The position numbers were made by a program, and so were the translations under genes. A DNA stretch of 64,000 nucleotides from Paenibacillus puerhi. GTDB taxonomy: Bacteria > Bacillota > Bacilli > Paenibacillales > NBRC-103111. Shown in pieces: positions 24,601 to 31,549 of the stretch (position 1 is its first letter; each line of letters opens with the position of its first letter). The notes beneath the pieces are model-generated. The model did no database searches. It saw only the letters and a list, made by a program, of their open reading frames with translations, and was not told the origin of the DNA. The stretch lies in contig NZ_WUWM01000006.1 in the NCBI RefSeq assembly GCF_009846885.1, forward strand, positions 159,716-223,715, given 5' to 3'.

Positions 24601-26398
24601 CTCCTTCGTAGCCTGTAAGCATGGACTCCGCTTCATCGACGAAGAGCACGGCGGAGAGGGCCGGGCAGGACGCGTACAGCGCCGCCGATACCGTCTCCAG
24701 CGGGCGTTCGGTCACCAGATGCGTCGCGCCGAGCGTGTTCATGATTCGCTCGATCCGCGCTGTCGGCGTTGACGGCTCCATCGGAACATAAGCGCCTCCC
24801 GACTTAGCAATACCGAGCATCGCCGCGATCATCCCGACCGAACGGGAGACGAGCAGCCCGACATGCGTGCCCGGCCCGACGCCGGTCTCCCGCAAGCAGC
24901 GGGCGATCCGGTTAGCCCGTTCGTTCAGCTCCCGGTAGGACACCGTTTCATGATCCGTGATAATCGCGGGATGATCCGGCGTCTCAGCCGCCTTCCGCTC
25001 GAACCCCTGATGAATCAACCGATCCTTCGGATAATCCCGCGCCGTATCATTGAACGCATGCAAGACCTGCCGGCGCTCTTGCTCGCCAACCATCCGCAGC
25101 TCCGTCACTTTCCGGTCCGGATGGGCGATCGCATCCCCGATCAGCTGCAGCAGTCTGCCGCACAGCTGCTCTATTTCGCTTTCGGCATACACTTGGGTGT
25201 GGTAATCAAAATCCAGAAGCAATGCGCCTGTCCCGACATGTTCCTTGATGTGAATAGCCATATCCAAAGCCTCTGCTCCGGCAAATAAACCTTCTATCCT
25301 GCACTCCATCCCAGGCTTGCGGACAAAATCCATCACCTGGTACTCCATCAGAATATGAAACAGCCGGTCCAGCCCGCTGTTCCGCTCCTTGAGCTCGGTA
25401 AACAGCAAGTCGAACGGATAGCGCTGGTGACGGATCAGACGGCTCTGTTCCTTGGCAAGCAATTCGACCCATTGGGCGAAATTCATCCCGGACTCTACTT
25501 TCATCCTTACCGGCGTCGTGCTGGTGAACATGCCCAGCGTCTGTTTCTCCTTGCTGTTCGTGCGATTCAGGATATTCGTGCCGACTACCAGATCCTCCAT
25601 CCCGGTCACCTTATACAGGTACACGTAGAAGGCAGCTAAAAATACGGTTAGCATATTCGTCCGATGCTCTGAGCAAAACAGCTTCAGCTGTTCGAACACC
25701 GGCCCGGGCACCTCATAGCTGTATCTGGCTGCCTCAATATCCGGCGTATACAGATCATAGGGCTTCAAGAGGGTCGGCTCCGGCAACTCGCTGAATGTAT
25801 CCAGCCAAAACCGGCGATCCTTCTCGAATCGGGGAGACGCCTCATACTGCCGCTCGCTATCGAGAAAGTCCAGATAGCTCGGCCCCGGCTCCGTTACCGC
25901 CTCCACGCCATGCTGCAGTTCAAGATACGTATCTAGGATCCGATTCACGGTCAATACCATGGAATGGCCATCGGAGATCAGATGATGCTGCTTCAGCAGA
26001 AGCATCGCCTGATCGCCTCCGAGCAGACCGAGCTGAAAGGAGCATAGCCGGGAACCGGTAATCGGCAGTGGAATGCGGAATTGTTCTCGGGCCCATGCCA
26101 TGGCGGCTTCCTTCCCGCTCCCGGTAAAATCTACAACCTCTATAGGCAAGTCAAGCTCGTCCGTTAGGTGCTGATGCGGTATGCCATCCGTCTCTGCAAA
26201 TCGAAGCCGAAGAGCATCGCTCGTTCGGAATAAGTGTCGGATGGAAGCGATCAGCCGCTGTACGTCCAGCCCTTCTGTTTGGATATGGACGATGCCGCCT
26301 ATCGTCGCGACACTTGTTCCGGGGAATGTTTTTTCGGTATACCAAATCCTTTTCTGTGGGTGCGTCAAGTCATATGTACCGGAAGTGAAGTCAGTCAC
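18689..26398 (-). CDS. Bimodular NRPS with starter-type condensation domain (Cs-A-T-C-A-T-E)
   Basis: The 2,569-residue enzyme has an N-terminal condensation domain (about 1-445, HHLISDG) that resembles the lipoinitiation domain of surfactin SrfAA (LTHPQKRIWYTE; NRTNSKEKQTLGMF). Then come A8 (about 460-970), T (GGHSLLA, near 1014), C (about 1073-1506, HHLISDG), A9 (about 1520-2006), T (GGDSIKA, near 2053) and an intact epimerase (about 2097-2553, HHLVVDG, EGHGRE, FNYLGQ). The C-terminal EDLEDLFSLLSD looks like a COM donor for the next NRPS. The ATG at 26413 is followed at once by GGGAGG, so GTG at 26398, 7 nt after it, is the better start. It lies 69 bp after the hydrolase gene. Confidence 0.95.
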   Translation of the reverse strand: MTDFTSGTYDLTHPQKRIWYTEKTFPGTSVATIGGIVHIQTEGLDVQRLIASIRHLFRTSDALRLRFAETDGIPHQHLTDELDLPIEVVDFTGSGKEAAMAWAREQFRIPLPITGSRLCSFQLGLLGGDQAMLLLKQHHLISDGHSMVLTVNRILDTYLELQHGVEAVTEPGPSYLDFLDSERQYEASPRFEKDRRFWLDTFSELPEPTLLKPYDLYTPDIEAARYSYEVPGPVFEQLKLFCSEHRTNMLTVFLAAFYVYLYKVTGMEDLVVGTNILNRTNSKEKQTLGMFTSTTPVRMKVESGMNFAQWVELLAKEQSRLIRHQRYPFDLLFTELKERNSGLDRLFHILMEYQVMDFVRKPGMECRIEGLFAGAEALDMAIHIKEHVGTGALLLDFDYHTQVYAESEIEQLCGRLLQLIGDAIAHPDRKVTELRMVGEQERRQVLHAFNDTARDYPKDRLIHQGFERKAAETPDHPAIITDHETVSYRELNERANRIARCLRETGVGPGTHVGLLVSRSVGMIAAMLGIAKSGGAYVPMEPSTPTARIERIMNTLGATHLVTERPLETVSAALYASCPALSAVLFVDEAESMLTGYEGGDLPAAAEPDHTAYVIFTSGSTGVPKGVIVAHRTVSNLIDWVNRTTEMGADDRLLFVTSPTFDLSVYDVFGLLTAGGTIRLAGADEVRQPDRLLQLLLGEPITCWNSAPAALQQLAPLLQAKPGTTGGRLRLVLLSGDWIPLKLPGVLKEAFPGVRVLALGGATEATVWSNVFEVDEVRPEWASIPYGKPIQNARYYILDPGLQPCPIGVPGELYIGGDCLAVGYDDPQLTAERFLPDPFAAELAGETIAHPPRMYRTGDRARWMPDGHIEFLGRIDHQVKIRGYRIELGEIQAQLVKHPSVREAIAIDRQDEAGEKYICAYLVMEENVTVSELRGFLADALPDYMIPAHFVRLEGMPVTANGKLDRKALPEPDGSVASGTVYVAPRNEVEAKLASIWEEVLQRQVGIKDDFFKLGGHSLLAARMAARVYQQLGVELPLRILFVHSRLEQLSEYVALAGGSGYSALTPAPISENYPLSSAQRRLFIVSQMEDLGTAYHMSGVFRIEGEADPERLEGAFAQLIRRHEALRTSFDWEDGEPVQRVHDRVAFRLEKLEAGGELRQQADAFIRPFDLRMAPLLRAAWVKNEPGVSYLLFDMHHLISDGVSMNILMKELAILYEGGTLTELALGYKDYAIWQQRLLKEERLLRQERYWLEQFSRDIPVLNMPTDRPRPAVQSFGGDSLTFAAGASLTGQLQQLAEQQEATLFMVLLGAYQVLLAKYSGQEDIVVGCPVAGRSHPDLEPIVGMFVNMLPLRVYPSGKLTFTEYLQQVKASALLAFENEEYPFEELVQRLHLQREASRNPLFDTVFALQNLDVDGIAAGGLTLKPSPLQSGHAKFDLLLEASLGGEGLTFTLEYRTSLFDAATMERLGAHYIRLLQQLAEEPGRTLADMECLTEAEKAQLLAFNNVSVGDAEDTLVLNEWFEEQARLHPANIALVHGREQQTYGELNERANRLARTLRARGVGPDKLVALLTDRSIDMIVSILAVLKAGGAYVPIDPLYPEERIQYILEDSGVDLLITNGKRNVPSGFRGTCLRTDDPSIYDGGGTNLQPVCNPGHLAYVIYTSGTTGQPKGTMITHAGVQRIVKHPGYVDFTREDRMLQASNYAFDGSVIEIFGALLNGAQLVLVDAEVITDLSLLAQVLEKHAITILFCTTALFNALVEECPHRLTSLRKMMFGGEKASVHHVRKALGLLGPDRLVNLYGPTETTVLATAYEMKSLEEAAVSIPIGRPVQQTRLYVVDRHDKLVPIGVPGELCAAGIGLSRGYWQRPELTAEKFAPCPFEPGERMYRTGDLVRWLPDGTLEYLDRLDQQVKVRGFRVELGEIESRLLELDMIKEVAVTANKDANGQTMLCAYMVADREWTVAGLRAALAQRLPDYMIPHVFMQLTRIPLTANGKVDRRALPEPDLQTGGAKFEAPTTLVGELLADIWKTLLGAERIGVHDHFFHLGGDSIKAIQAAARLQKFGYKLGVRDFFAYPTITELEPRVQRLTVIAPQEPVVGELVPGPVQSWFFERAFAEPHHFNQSVMLFREEGWNEAYLQTVFQRLVVHHDVLRMRCVRAGSHYRLVQQGIDEAEVRTCFTLETAAVDARHKLEQIRLMADEQQAGLDLEQGPLLKAKLFHADEGSYLLIVIHHLVVDGVSWRILLEDLAEGYDQSVRGEPVSFAAKTHAYQAWTAALNRYASSEELRSELAYWQRMESKPYALLPRDLPDFDAYSNTIGLAQECSFTLTAEETEDLLKHVHHAYHTEIEDVLLAALALAVKDWARDERVLVLLEGHGREPLFPELDVSRTVGWFTSQYPVMLELDSSRHPIISVKEQLRSVPSKGIGYGVLKYMAPAEVRDSSVFAIEPEISFNYLGQIDQESVTGGFVLSDAPMGWQISPNAERISLIGIHAVIQKGRLTVKIDYNPYVFQRVTMHTFAEGYRRHLTSLIRHCLTKKQSELTSSDVSSEEITQEDLEDLFSLLSD
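18690..23180 (-). other. NRPS module 9: C-A(aliphatic)-T-E
   Basis: The condensation domain is L-to-L type (YPLSSAQRRLF). The code is D-G-I-F-M-G-L-V-L-K, closest by eye to an Ile code (DGFFLGVVYK, 6 of 10), so a branched aliphatic residue is likely. The epimerase keeps HHLVVDG and EGHGRE, so a D-residue is expected. Confidence 0.6.
23185..26398 (-). other. NRPS module 8: Cs-A(Cys)-T
   Basis: The code D-L-Y-N-L-S-L-V-W-K differs from the published Cys code only by Ile to Val. The condensation domain preceding it is of starter type rather than an elongation type. This module therefore either starts its own acyl-peptide or accepts from the giant NRPS in an unusual way. Confidence 0.7.
23475..25073 (-). 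repeat. Adenylation segment nearly identical to 15610-17268 (copy A)
   Basis: This is the partner of the repeat in module 10. Long runs are base-for-base identical, including around 23935-24150 and 24660-24780. The main coding change in the pocket is Asn versus Asp at the position equivalent to PheA 278. Confidence 0.85.
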
Positions 26399-26467
26399 CT
26401 CAAGCCCTCCCATCCATTCGATTCAAATTTAGTCAAACGATATTCATGTGCAGGCGTAAGTGTTCCA

Positions 26468-27883
26468 TTAAGGCTGGATCCGAGCCTCGAATCGTACATC
26501 GGGTCCATGCGGACCGGCGGTTTGCAGCAGATTTGACGGCTCTCCCTTTAGATACTGGTCGAAAAATGCCAGCGTATACCGGTTCATCTCCGCATGGATT
26601 TCGCCAGCGGGCCGCTCCAACGCCAGCAGCGGTGAATAAAGCACCGTATCGCTGAAGCTGAGATGATGCGTACCTGGCAAAATTATCCGATAAGCGTCGG
26701 TCTTGGCGCCGGTGTACACGCGCTCCACATGCTCCAAGAAATTAGCATAATAAGCCGTGACGGCGTCCCGCTGCTGATTCGCCGTTCCTCCGGATTGTCC
26801 TACGTGCTGCTGGATGCCATACCAGGTCCCGGACGCCATCATAAACATGACCGGCCGGGACAATCCCGCTTGCAGCACCTGACCGTATGGAGCGCCGTCC
26901 ATGTCCAGTCCGGCTTTGATCCGAGGATCGAGAGCGAGCGCCTCCACGGCCGTCGATCCGCCGTCGGAATGTCCCAGGATACCGACCCTATCCAAGTCAA
27001 GCCGGCCGCTCCATTGCCCAGCCTCATCCTGCCGGTTCCAGACCTGCAGCTGATCCAGCACCGACTTTGCATCCGCAGCCCGAATCCCGATCAGCTCGGC
27101 ACTCTCCTCGCTGCTTAGCATGTCGGGGCCCCCGTGGTAGGGGGCGACATGGCCATCGGGAAACACGGTATCCGCAGCCATATACGTATGCTGGATCGAT
27201 GCTACGACATAACCATGGCTGGCCAGCTCTTCGACCTGGAACAAGCTTTGAAACCGGGACGCGGTAGCTCCGTGCGAGAAGAGAAGCACCGGATAACGCT
27301 CCTGGGCCTTCGATAGCGGAAGGTCCTCTCCGGCATGCGTCTGAACGCTATCCAGCTGGGAGAACAGCCACGCGGGGAGCCGGGTGTTCGCCTGCAAGGC
27401 GCGCTTCATTTCCTGGGGATACGGCTCCCGGCGGATACGGTCGCCGCCCTCCCCTTCGGCCGGATACCAGAATCGGACGAGGAGCTGCCTCCGATCTGCG
27501 GGATCGGAGGAGAACGGTTCCTCGCGATCCGTCAGCACCAGGCGTTCTGTCGTCCCGACTGCAAACGGACCTCCCGGCTTCGGCAGCTCGAAGGCCGGTA
27601 ATACGATCGGCAGGAGACACCCGAGCACAATCCCCGATCCGGCGCCGAACAGCGACCAAACGGTACTGCTCCTGCCCTTGACCCGCTGCTTATTATGGAG
27701 CTTGCGCCCTACCCATCGCCAGAAGCCGTAGCAGGCCAAAGCGGGCAGCACGCCTGCGGCCATCAGCGGAATCACGTCGGTACGGCCACGTAGGAGCCAT
27801 ACGGCTACGACGACGACCGCGACAACGACTGCGGCCGGGAATGTTCGTCTGGCAGCCGTGGTTCTTGTACGTTCAACCTCCAT
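26468..27883 (-). CDS. Membrane-anchored alpha/beta-hydrolase, PAF-acetylhydrolase-like
   Basis: This 471-residue protein has two to three N-terminal membrane helices (about 15-30, 37-58, 78-97), then a hydrolase domain. Visible are the oxyanion segment LLFSHGATASRFQ (near 205), the nucleophile elbow GHSDGGST (near 300), the acid region LDMDGAPYG (near 325) and the late LPGTHHLSFSD histidine. The order matches the plasma PAF-acetylhydrolase family, which removes short or oxidised acyl groups from lipids. Placed between cysE and an NRPS gene in the same operon, it may trim or deacylate the lipopeptide, or inactivate it for self-protection; this is inference. It starts 9 bp after cysE ends. Confidence 0.75.
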   Translation of the reverse strand: MEVERTRTTAARRTFPAAVVVAVVVVAVWLLRGRTDVIPLMAAGVLPALACYGFWRWVGRKLHNKQRVKGRSSTVWSLFGAGSGIVLGCLLPIVLPAFELPKPGGPFAVGTTERLVLTDREEPFSSDPADRRQLLVRFWYPAEGEGGDRIRREPYPQEMKRALQANTRLPAWLFSQLDSVQTHAGEDLPLSKAQERYPVLLFSHGATASRFQSLFQVEELASHGYVVASIQHTYMAADTVFPDGHVAPYHGGPDMLSSEESAELIGIRAADAKSVLDQLQVWNRQDEAGQWSGRLDLDRVGILGHSDGGSTAVEALALDPRIKAGLDMDGAPYGQVLQAGLSRPVMFMMASGTWYGIQQHVGQSGGTANQQRDAVTAYYANFLEHVERVYTGAKTDAYRIILPGTHHLSFSDTVLYSPLLALERPAGEIHAEMNRYTLAFFDQYLKGEPSNLLQTAGPHGPDVRFEARIQP

Positions 27884-27892
27884 ATCGTTTAC

Positions 27893-28600
27893 CTACCTCA
27901 CTTTCTCCACGAGCAGCTCTTTCTCAAGCTCTTGAACTTTTTGCTCCAATACTTCGATCTTCTCGGCCAGCCGTTTCTCGATCAGCTCCAGTTGGCCGGT
28001 CATTTGTTCCAGCTTCTCCCGAGCAGGTCCGAACGGCTTGTCCGCATCAAGATCGGCCGATGAGGAGCGATCGCCTATCTGCTCGCCTCCTCGCCGTACG
28101 ACCTTCCCGGGAATCCCTACGACCGTACTGTGCGGGGGCACCTCGTGAAGCACGACCGAGCCTGCGCCGATTTTTGAGTAATCGCCTACCGTAAAAGGCC
28201 CCAGCACCGTCGCTCCCGAGCTGATGATCACATGATTGCCGATTGTGGGATGACGCTTTCCGACGTCTTTGCCCGTCCCGCCAAGCGTAACCCCTTGGTA
28301 GATCGTAACATGATCGCCGATCACCACGGTTTCTCCGATGACGACGCCCATGCCGTGGTCGATGAACACGCCCTCGCCGATTACGGCTCCGGGATGAATC
28401 TCGATTCCCGTCAGCGCACGGGAGAGGGCAGCCACGATGCGGGCAGTCAGTCGGAAGTTCCATTTCATCAATCGATGAGCGATACGATGCAGCAGCAGGG
28501 CGTGGAAGCCCGAATAGACCAAAACCACTTCGAATGCCGACTTGGCGGCGGGATCCCGGGAGAGGGCGGCCCGGATGTCTTTTTTTATCGCTGCTAGCAT
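27893..28600 (-). CDS. cysE: Serine O-acetyltransferase
   Basis: This 235-residue protein has the N-terminal helical domain and then the left-handed beta-helix of hexapeptide repeats (IEIHPGAVIGEGVFIDHGMG, near residue 70, with catalytic HGMG, then GVTLGGTGK and VVGIPGKVV). A C-terminal coiled-coil tail (about 185-235) is longer than usual. It makes O-acetylserine, the direct cysteine precursor. Being first in the operon with Cys-type NRPS modules, it probably boosts cysteine, and possibly Dap, supply. ATG 28600 is chosen because AAAGGAGG lies 5 nt upstream; the ATG at 28630 lacks an RBS. Confidence 0.9.
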   Translation of the reverse strand: MLAAIKKDIRAALSRDPAAKSAFEVVLVYSGFHALLLHRIAHRLMKWNFRLTARIVAALSRALTGIEIHPGAVIGEGVFIDHGMGVVIGETVVIGDHVTIYQGVTLGGTGKDVGKRHPTIGNHVIISSGATVLGPFTVGDYSKIGAGSVVLHEVPPHSTVVGIPGKVVRRGGEQIGDRSSSADLDADKPFGPAREKLEQMTGQLELIEKRLAEKIEVLEQKVQELEKELLVEKVR

Positions 28601-28659
28601 AAATGCCTCCTTTCCGTCTAAGAGCTCCATTTGTTAGTATTATGTAATTGAAGAAAATG

Positions 28660-28687
28660 TTTACATTTCCTATTGTTTTGATATAGT
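28660..28687 (+). promoter_or_regulatory. Promoter of the membrane protein / MFS exporter pair
   Basis: TTTACA (28660-28665), a 16-bp spacer and TATAGT (28682-28687) form a good SigA-like promoter. Its -10 abuts the ATG at 28688, which therefore cannot be the start. This supports the later ATG at 28727. Divergent cysE transcription starts in the same 126-bp gap. Confidence 0.65.
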
Positions 28688-28726
28688 ATGAACTTGCAAT
28701 CCACTATTTTGTCGGGAGGAACATGT

Positions 28727-29140
28727 ATGATTTGGATGTTACTGGTTGGTGTCGGTATTGAAATTTCGGGAGTGGTCTGGGACACGATTTATCACGAGAA
28801 GTACGGATATGACGAGCTTTTCTTCATCCCCCCGGCGCATTATATGGACCTGGTCGGCGCGCCTCTTCTCTTCATCACCGCCCTCTTGCTGAAGCGACAA
28901 GGCAAGATCCCTTCCTGGCCTTTGTACGGCATTATGCTCGGCGCCGTTCTGCAAACAATCGGCTGGGTATGGGACAACGTCGGCTACCATCTCCGCGGCA
29001 TTGAGCCAAGTCCGCTGGCCCCTCCGCATCTCGCTTTGAATCTTGGCTTGCTGGCCATGCTGCTATGTACCATCGCGGCCTTCATCGGACGAGCGGTGAG
29101 ACGGGCCAAGGCCAAATCCAATCCTAAGCTATCCGCTTAA
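28727..29140 (+). CDS. Small four-helix membrane protein, copy 1
   Basis: This 137-residue protein has about four transmembrane helices and begins MIW. Notable features are WDTIYHEKYGY (near residue 18), IPPAHY (near 34), WDNVGYHLRGI (near 81), a PPH (near 98) and a basic tail. A paralogue of exactly the same length heads the giant NRPS operon at 60677-61090 and shares MIW, the HY, the WDN-x-x-YH-x-RGI motif and the PH. Family unknown to me. The conserved His and Asp near the membrane suggest metal or cofactor binding. RBS GGGAGGA (28714-28720). The MFS gene follows 20 bp later, so they are co-transcribed; a role in export or immunity is inferred. Confidence 0.75.
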   Translation: MIWMLLVGVGIEISGVVWDTIYHEKYGYDELFFIPPAHYMDLVGAPLLFITALLLKRQGKIPSWPLYGIMLGAVLQTIGWVWDNVGYHLRGIEPSPLAPPHLALNLGLLAMLLCTIAAFIGRAVRRAKAKSNPKLSA

Positions 29141-29160
29141 GGGAAGGAGGGTTCCCGATT

Positions 29161-30429
29161 ATGATGCAGGTTCTGAGAAACGCTAACTTTCTTTCCTTCT
29201 TCACCTCGCGCACCTTGGCCAACTTTGCGGACAGCATCTACTTCATCGCGCTGCTGTGGATCGTCCAAACGACGTTCCATTCACCGGCCTTTACCGGATT
29301 TACGTTCACCGCTTTGTCCCTGGCCGCCGTCTTCAGCTTTGCCTTCGGACCGCTGATCGACCGGATCTCGGCAGCTGCCTTATCCGGTGTCGCACTCCTG
29401 GCCCAAGGGATCATCTTGCTCTTCATCCCTGTGCTGACCGGCCAAAGCCTGCTTTCCTTTTCGATCATTCTCGTTCTTGTTCTGGTAGCTTCGCTGTTCG
29501 CAGCCGTATTCTACCCGGCCAATATGTCGCTGATTCCGCAAATTTTGGAGGATAAGGACAAGCTCGTCCAGGGCAATGCCCTGGTCTCCTCCTCCGATCA
29601 ATTGATCAACCTTATCGGTTTTCTCCTCGGGGGAACCCTGGTCGCTTGGATAGGAGCCAGCCAGTCGTTTTACGTGGCTTCGGGCGCCATGCTCGCCGGG
29701 TCCATCCTATTTTTTCTCCTCACGCGTCGCATGAAAGCCGGGAAGCCCAGCCGTACAGATGCCAGCAGCGGTTCGTCGTCTTCCTCTCCTGCCTCCTACA
29801 TGGCCGAGATCAAAGAGGGCCTGCATTTTCTATGGGGGAATCTGTTCCTTCGGGTCTTAATGCTGCTCAATCTAGTCGCCAATTTCTCCATCGCCCTGCT
29901 GATCATTGCGCTGCCTTCGCTGGGCGAATCCTACGGTTCCGCCTTCTATTACAGCGCCATTTATGTGGCCTTCTTCTTCGGGATGATTATCGGCGCGCTG
30001 ATGACGAATTCGATCAAAAAGACCGGCATGAACATATCCTTATTCTGGATCGGCAGCGGCTTGGCTCTCATGCTTTTCTTCGTGCTGCCGCATGCTATCG
30101 GCTGGAAGGTCATCTCCATCGCCTTGTTCGGGCTTTGTTCGGGGGTAGTGAATGTGCTTCAGATGAGCTTTATCCAGCTGCTGACCGAGGAGCGGATGAT
30201 GGGACGGGTCATGTCCTCCGTGACGACCATGTCCAATATCGCGATCCCGCTAGGCAGCTTGATCGGCTCCTCGTTGGCGCTGCAACTGCGGATCGAAACC
30301 TTGTTCCTGCTGGCCGGCTCTTTAATCATCGGCTGCGGGGCCGTTATGCTGATGATTCGTTCGGTACGCCGTTTTACCGCCGATAGTATCCAGCCCTCCC
30401 ATGCGCAATCGACCGAAGTGGCCGTCTAG
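29161..30429 (+). CDS. MFS efflux transporter (EntS-like)
   Basis: This 422-residue protein has about 12 hydrophobic helices. The N-terminus (NANFLSFFTSRTLANFADSIYF) and the LIDRIS loop after helix 2 are typical of the DHA3/EntS group of drug and siderophore exporters. A Ser-rich cytoplasmic loop (about 198-213) separates the two halves. RBS GGAAGGAGGG precedes ATG 29161; the next codon is also ATG. It is transcribed with the small membrane protein, divergently from NRPS operon 2 and convergently with operon 1. It is a candidate exporter of the peptide. A terminator hairpin follows. Confidence 0.88.
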   Translation: MMQVLRNANFLSFFTSRTLANFADSIYFIALLWIVQTTFHSPAFTGFTFTALSLAAVFSFAFGPLIDRISAAALSGVALLAQGIILLFIPVLTGQSLLSFSIILVLVLVASLFAAVFYPANMSLIPQILEDKDKLVQGNALVSSSDQLINLIGFLLGGTLVAWIGASQSFYVASGAMLAGSILFFLLTRRMKAGKPSRTDASSGSSSSSPASYMAEIKEGLHFLWGNLFLRVLMLLNLVANFSIALLIIALPSLGESYGSAFYYSAIYVAFFFGMIIGALMTNSIKKTGMNISLFWIGSGLALMLFFVLPHAIGWKVISIALFGLCSGVVNVLQMSFIQLLTEERMMGRVMSSVTTMSNIAIPLGSLIGSSLALQLRIETLFLLAGSLIIGCGAVMLMIRSVRRFTADSIQPSHAQSTEVAV

Positions 30430-30445
30430 CCATCGCACAGAACTC

Positions 30446-30484
30446 GCCCGTTATGCTCCGGTCGACCGACCGGACATAACGGGC
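30446..30484. terminator. Rho-independent terminator between MFS gene and sbnB
   Basis: The stem GCCCGTTATG-TCCGGTCG pairs with its downstream complement with a single bulged base. It is followed by TTTT on the plus strand. Lying between two converging genes, it ends the MFS transcript and may also slow the giant NRPS operon transcript. Confidence 0.8.
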
Positions 30485-30491
30485 TTTTCCG

Positions 30492-31463
30492 TTAGGCCGG
30501 AAGCATGTGCCCGACATTATCCCTTAAAGCTTTATTGACGAAATAAGTAGCGATCGCCACGTCGAAGACAGCCATACCCATCGGATTAAACATAATCGGG
30601 GCATCCGCCGGAAATGCTTCCATACAGCCCCCCACGATCAGATCCGTTATCGAGCGAACGGCCGTCTGCTGAAGTCCCTCCTGCAGATGAAACCGTTCGA
30701 TGTCCGTTTTCTCCCGGCACACCTCCTCCCAGCTGTCGACGACGATCGTATCGCGTACATAGGGGAACACGTCGTTCTTGAAGTCGCGCAGCGAAATATT
30801 CAGAAGCAGCGCGCCCTCCTTGGGTCGTCGGTCGATATAAGGCTCCGGGGCAACGGTACACGTCATAAACCAATCAGCGTCTTCATAGGCATCCTGCCAG
30901 CTATCCGTTACGACGACCTTATCGCGGTAGGACTCCGGAATAAGCCGGATGTCGATCGGTCTCGGATCGTACAGCTTGACCTTCCCGATGCGTTCTCCCC
31001 ATAACGACATCGCCATCTGCAGATGCTGCCTCCCGATCGGCCCGAAGCCTGTGATTCCGAGGTTGTACGCAGCCTTGGGCCGATGCCGGACATACTCCCG
31101 AATCACACTCCCGGTCACCGAAGCGGTGCGGATGGTGCTGAGCAATGCCGTATGGATGATGGCCTTGGGCTCTCCCGTATCCGCATGGTTCAGGATGACG
31201 ACGCAGCTGGCCCGCGGCAAATGCTTATCCACATTGCCGGGAAAGCTGGCGATCCACTTGATCCCTGCCGCATTCATCTGTCCCCCGACAAACGCGGGCA
31301 TCGCAATAATCCGATTGGCCGGATCGCGAAAGCGAAGATAAGGCTTGACGGGCTGCACGCAATCCCCCTGTTCCAGATAGCGGACTGTCTCTTCGATAAC
31401 GGAGACCGTTTCCTCCCAATCTCCATGCATTTCCATTACATGACCTTCGTTCAAATAGAGCAT
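30492..31463 (-). CDS. sbnB: 2,3-diaminopropionate biosynthesis protein SbnB (ornithine cyclodeaminase-like dehydrogenase)
   Basis: This 323-residue protein has a Rossmann nucleotide site (GITGFGPIGRQHL, near residue 135) and the PIMFNPMGMAVFD stretch near 290 seen in SbnB. In Staphylococcus aureus staphyloferrin B synthesis, SbnB oxidatively cleaves N-(1-amino-1-carboxyl-2-ethyl)-glutamate to L-2,3-diaminopropionate, 2-oxoglutarate and NADH. ATG 31463 follows AAGGAG. It lies 86 bp downstream of sbnA, and both follow the giant NRPS gene. This strongly suggests that Dap is a building block of the peptide. Confidence 0.9.
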   Translation of the reverse strand: MLYLNEGHVMEMHGDWEETVSVIEETVRYLEQGDCVQPVKPYLRFRDPANRIIAMPAFVGGQMNAAGIKWIASFPGNVDKHLPRASCVVILNHADTGEPKAIIHTALLSTIRTASVTGSVIREYVRHRPKAAYNLGITGFGPIGRQHLQMAMSLWGERIGKVKLYDPRPIDIRLIPESYRDKVVVTDSWQDAYEDADWFMTCTVAPEPYIDRRPKEGALLLNISLRDFKNDVFPYVRDTIVVDSWEEVCREKTDIERFHLQEGLQQTAVRSITDLIVGGCMEAFPADAPIMFNPMGMAVFDVAIATYFVNKALRDNVGHMLPA

Positions 31464-31549
31464 CCCAGCATCTCCTTCATCTATAGAGCGGGTTTTAGAC
31501 GGCTCGCTCCGACTGCAGCCTGCAGATTGTTAACTGTTGACTTCGGCTG

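Noticed and set aside
23267..24772. 501-residue plus-strand open frame opposite module 8
   Set aside because: It is antisense to a clear adenylation domain; its twin also appears opposite the duplicate copy. Long shadow frames are expected in GC-rich NRPS DNA, and no RBS or domain is seen.
28688..28726. Upstream ATG start of the small membrane protein (copy 1)
   Set aside because: The ATG at 28688 directly abuts the -10 hexamer, lacks an RBS, and would add residues not present in the equal-length paralogue.
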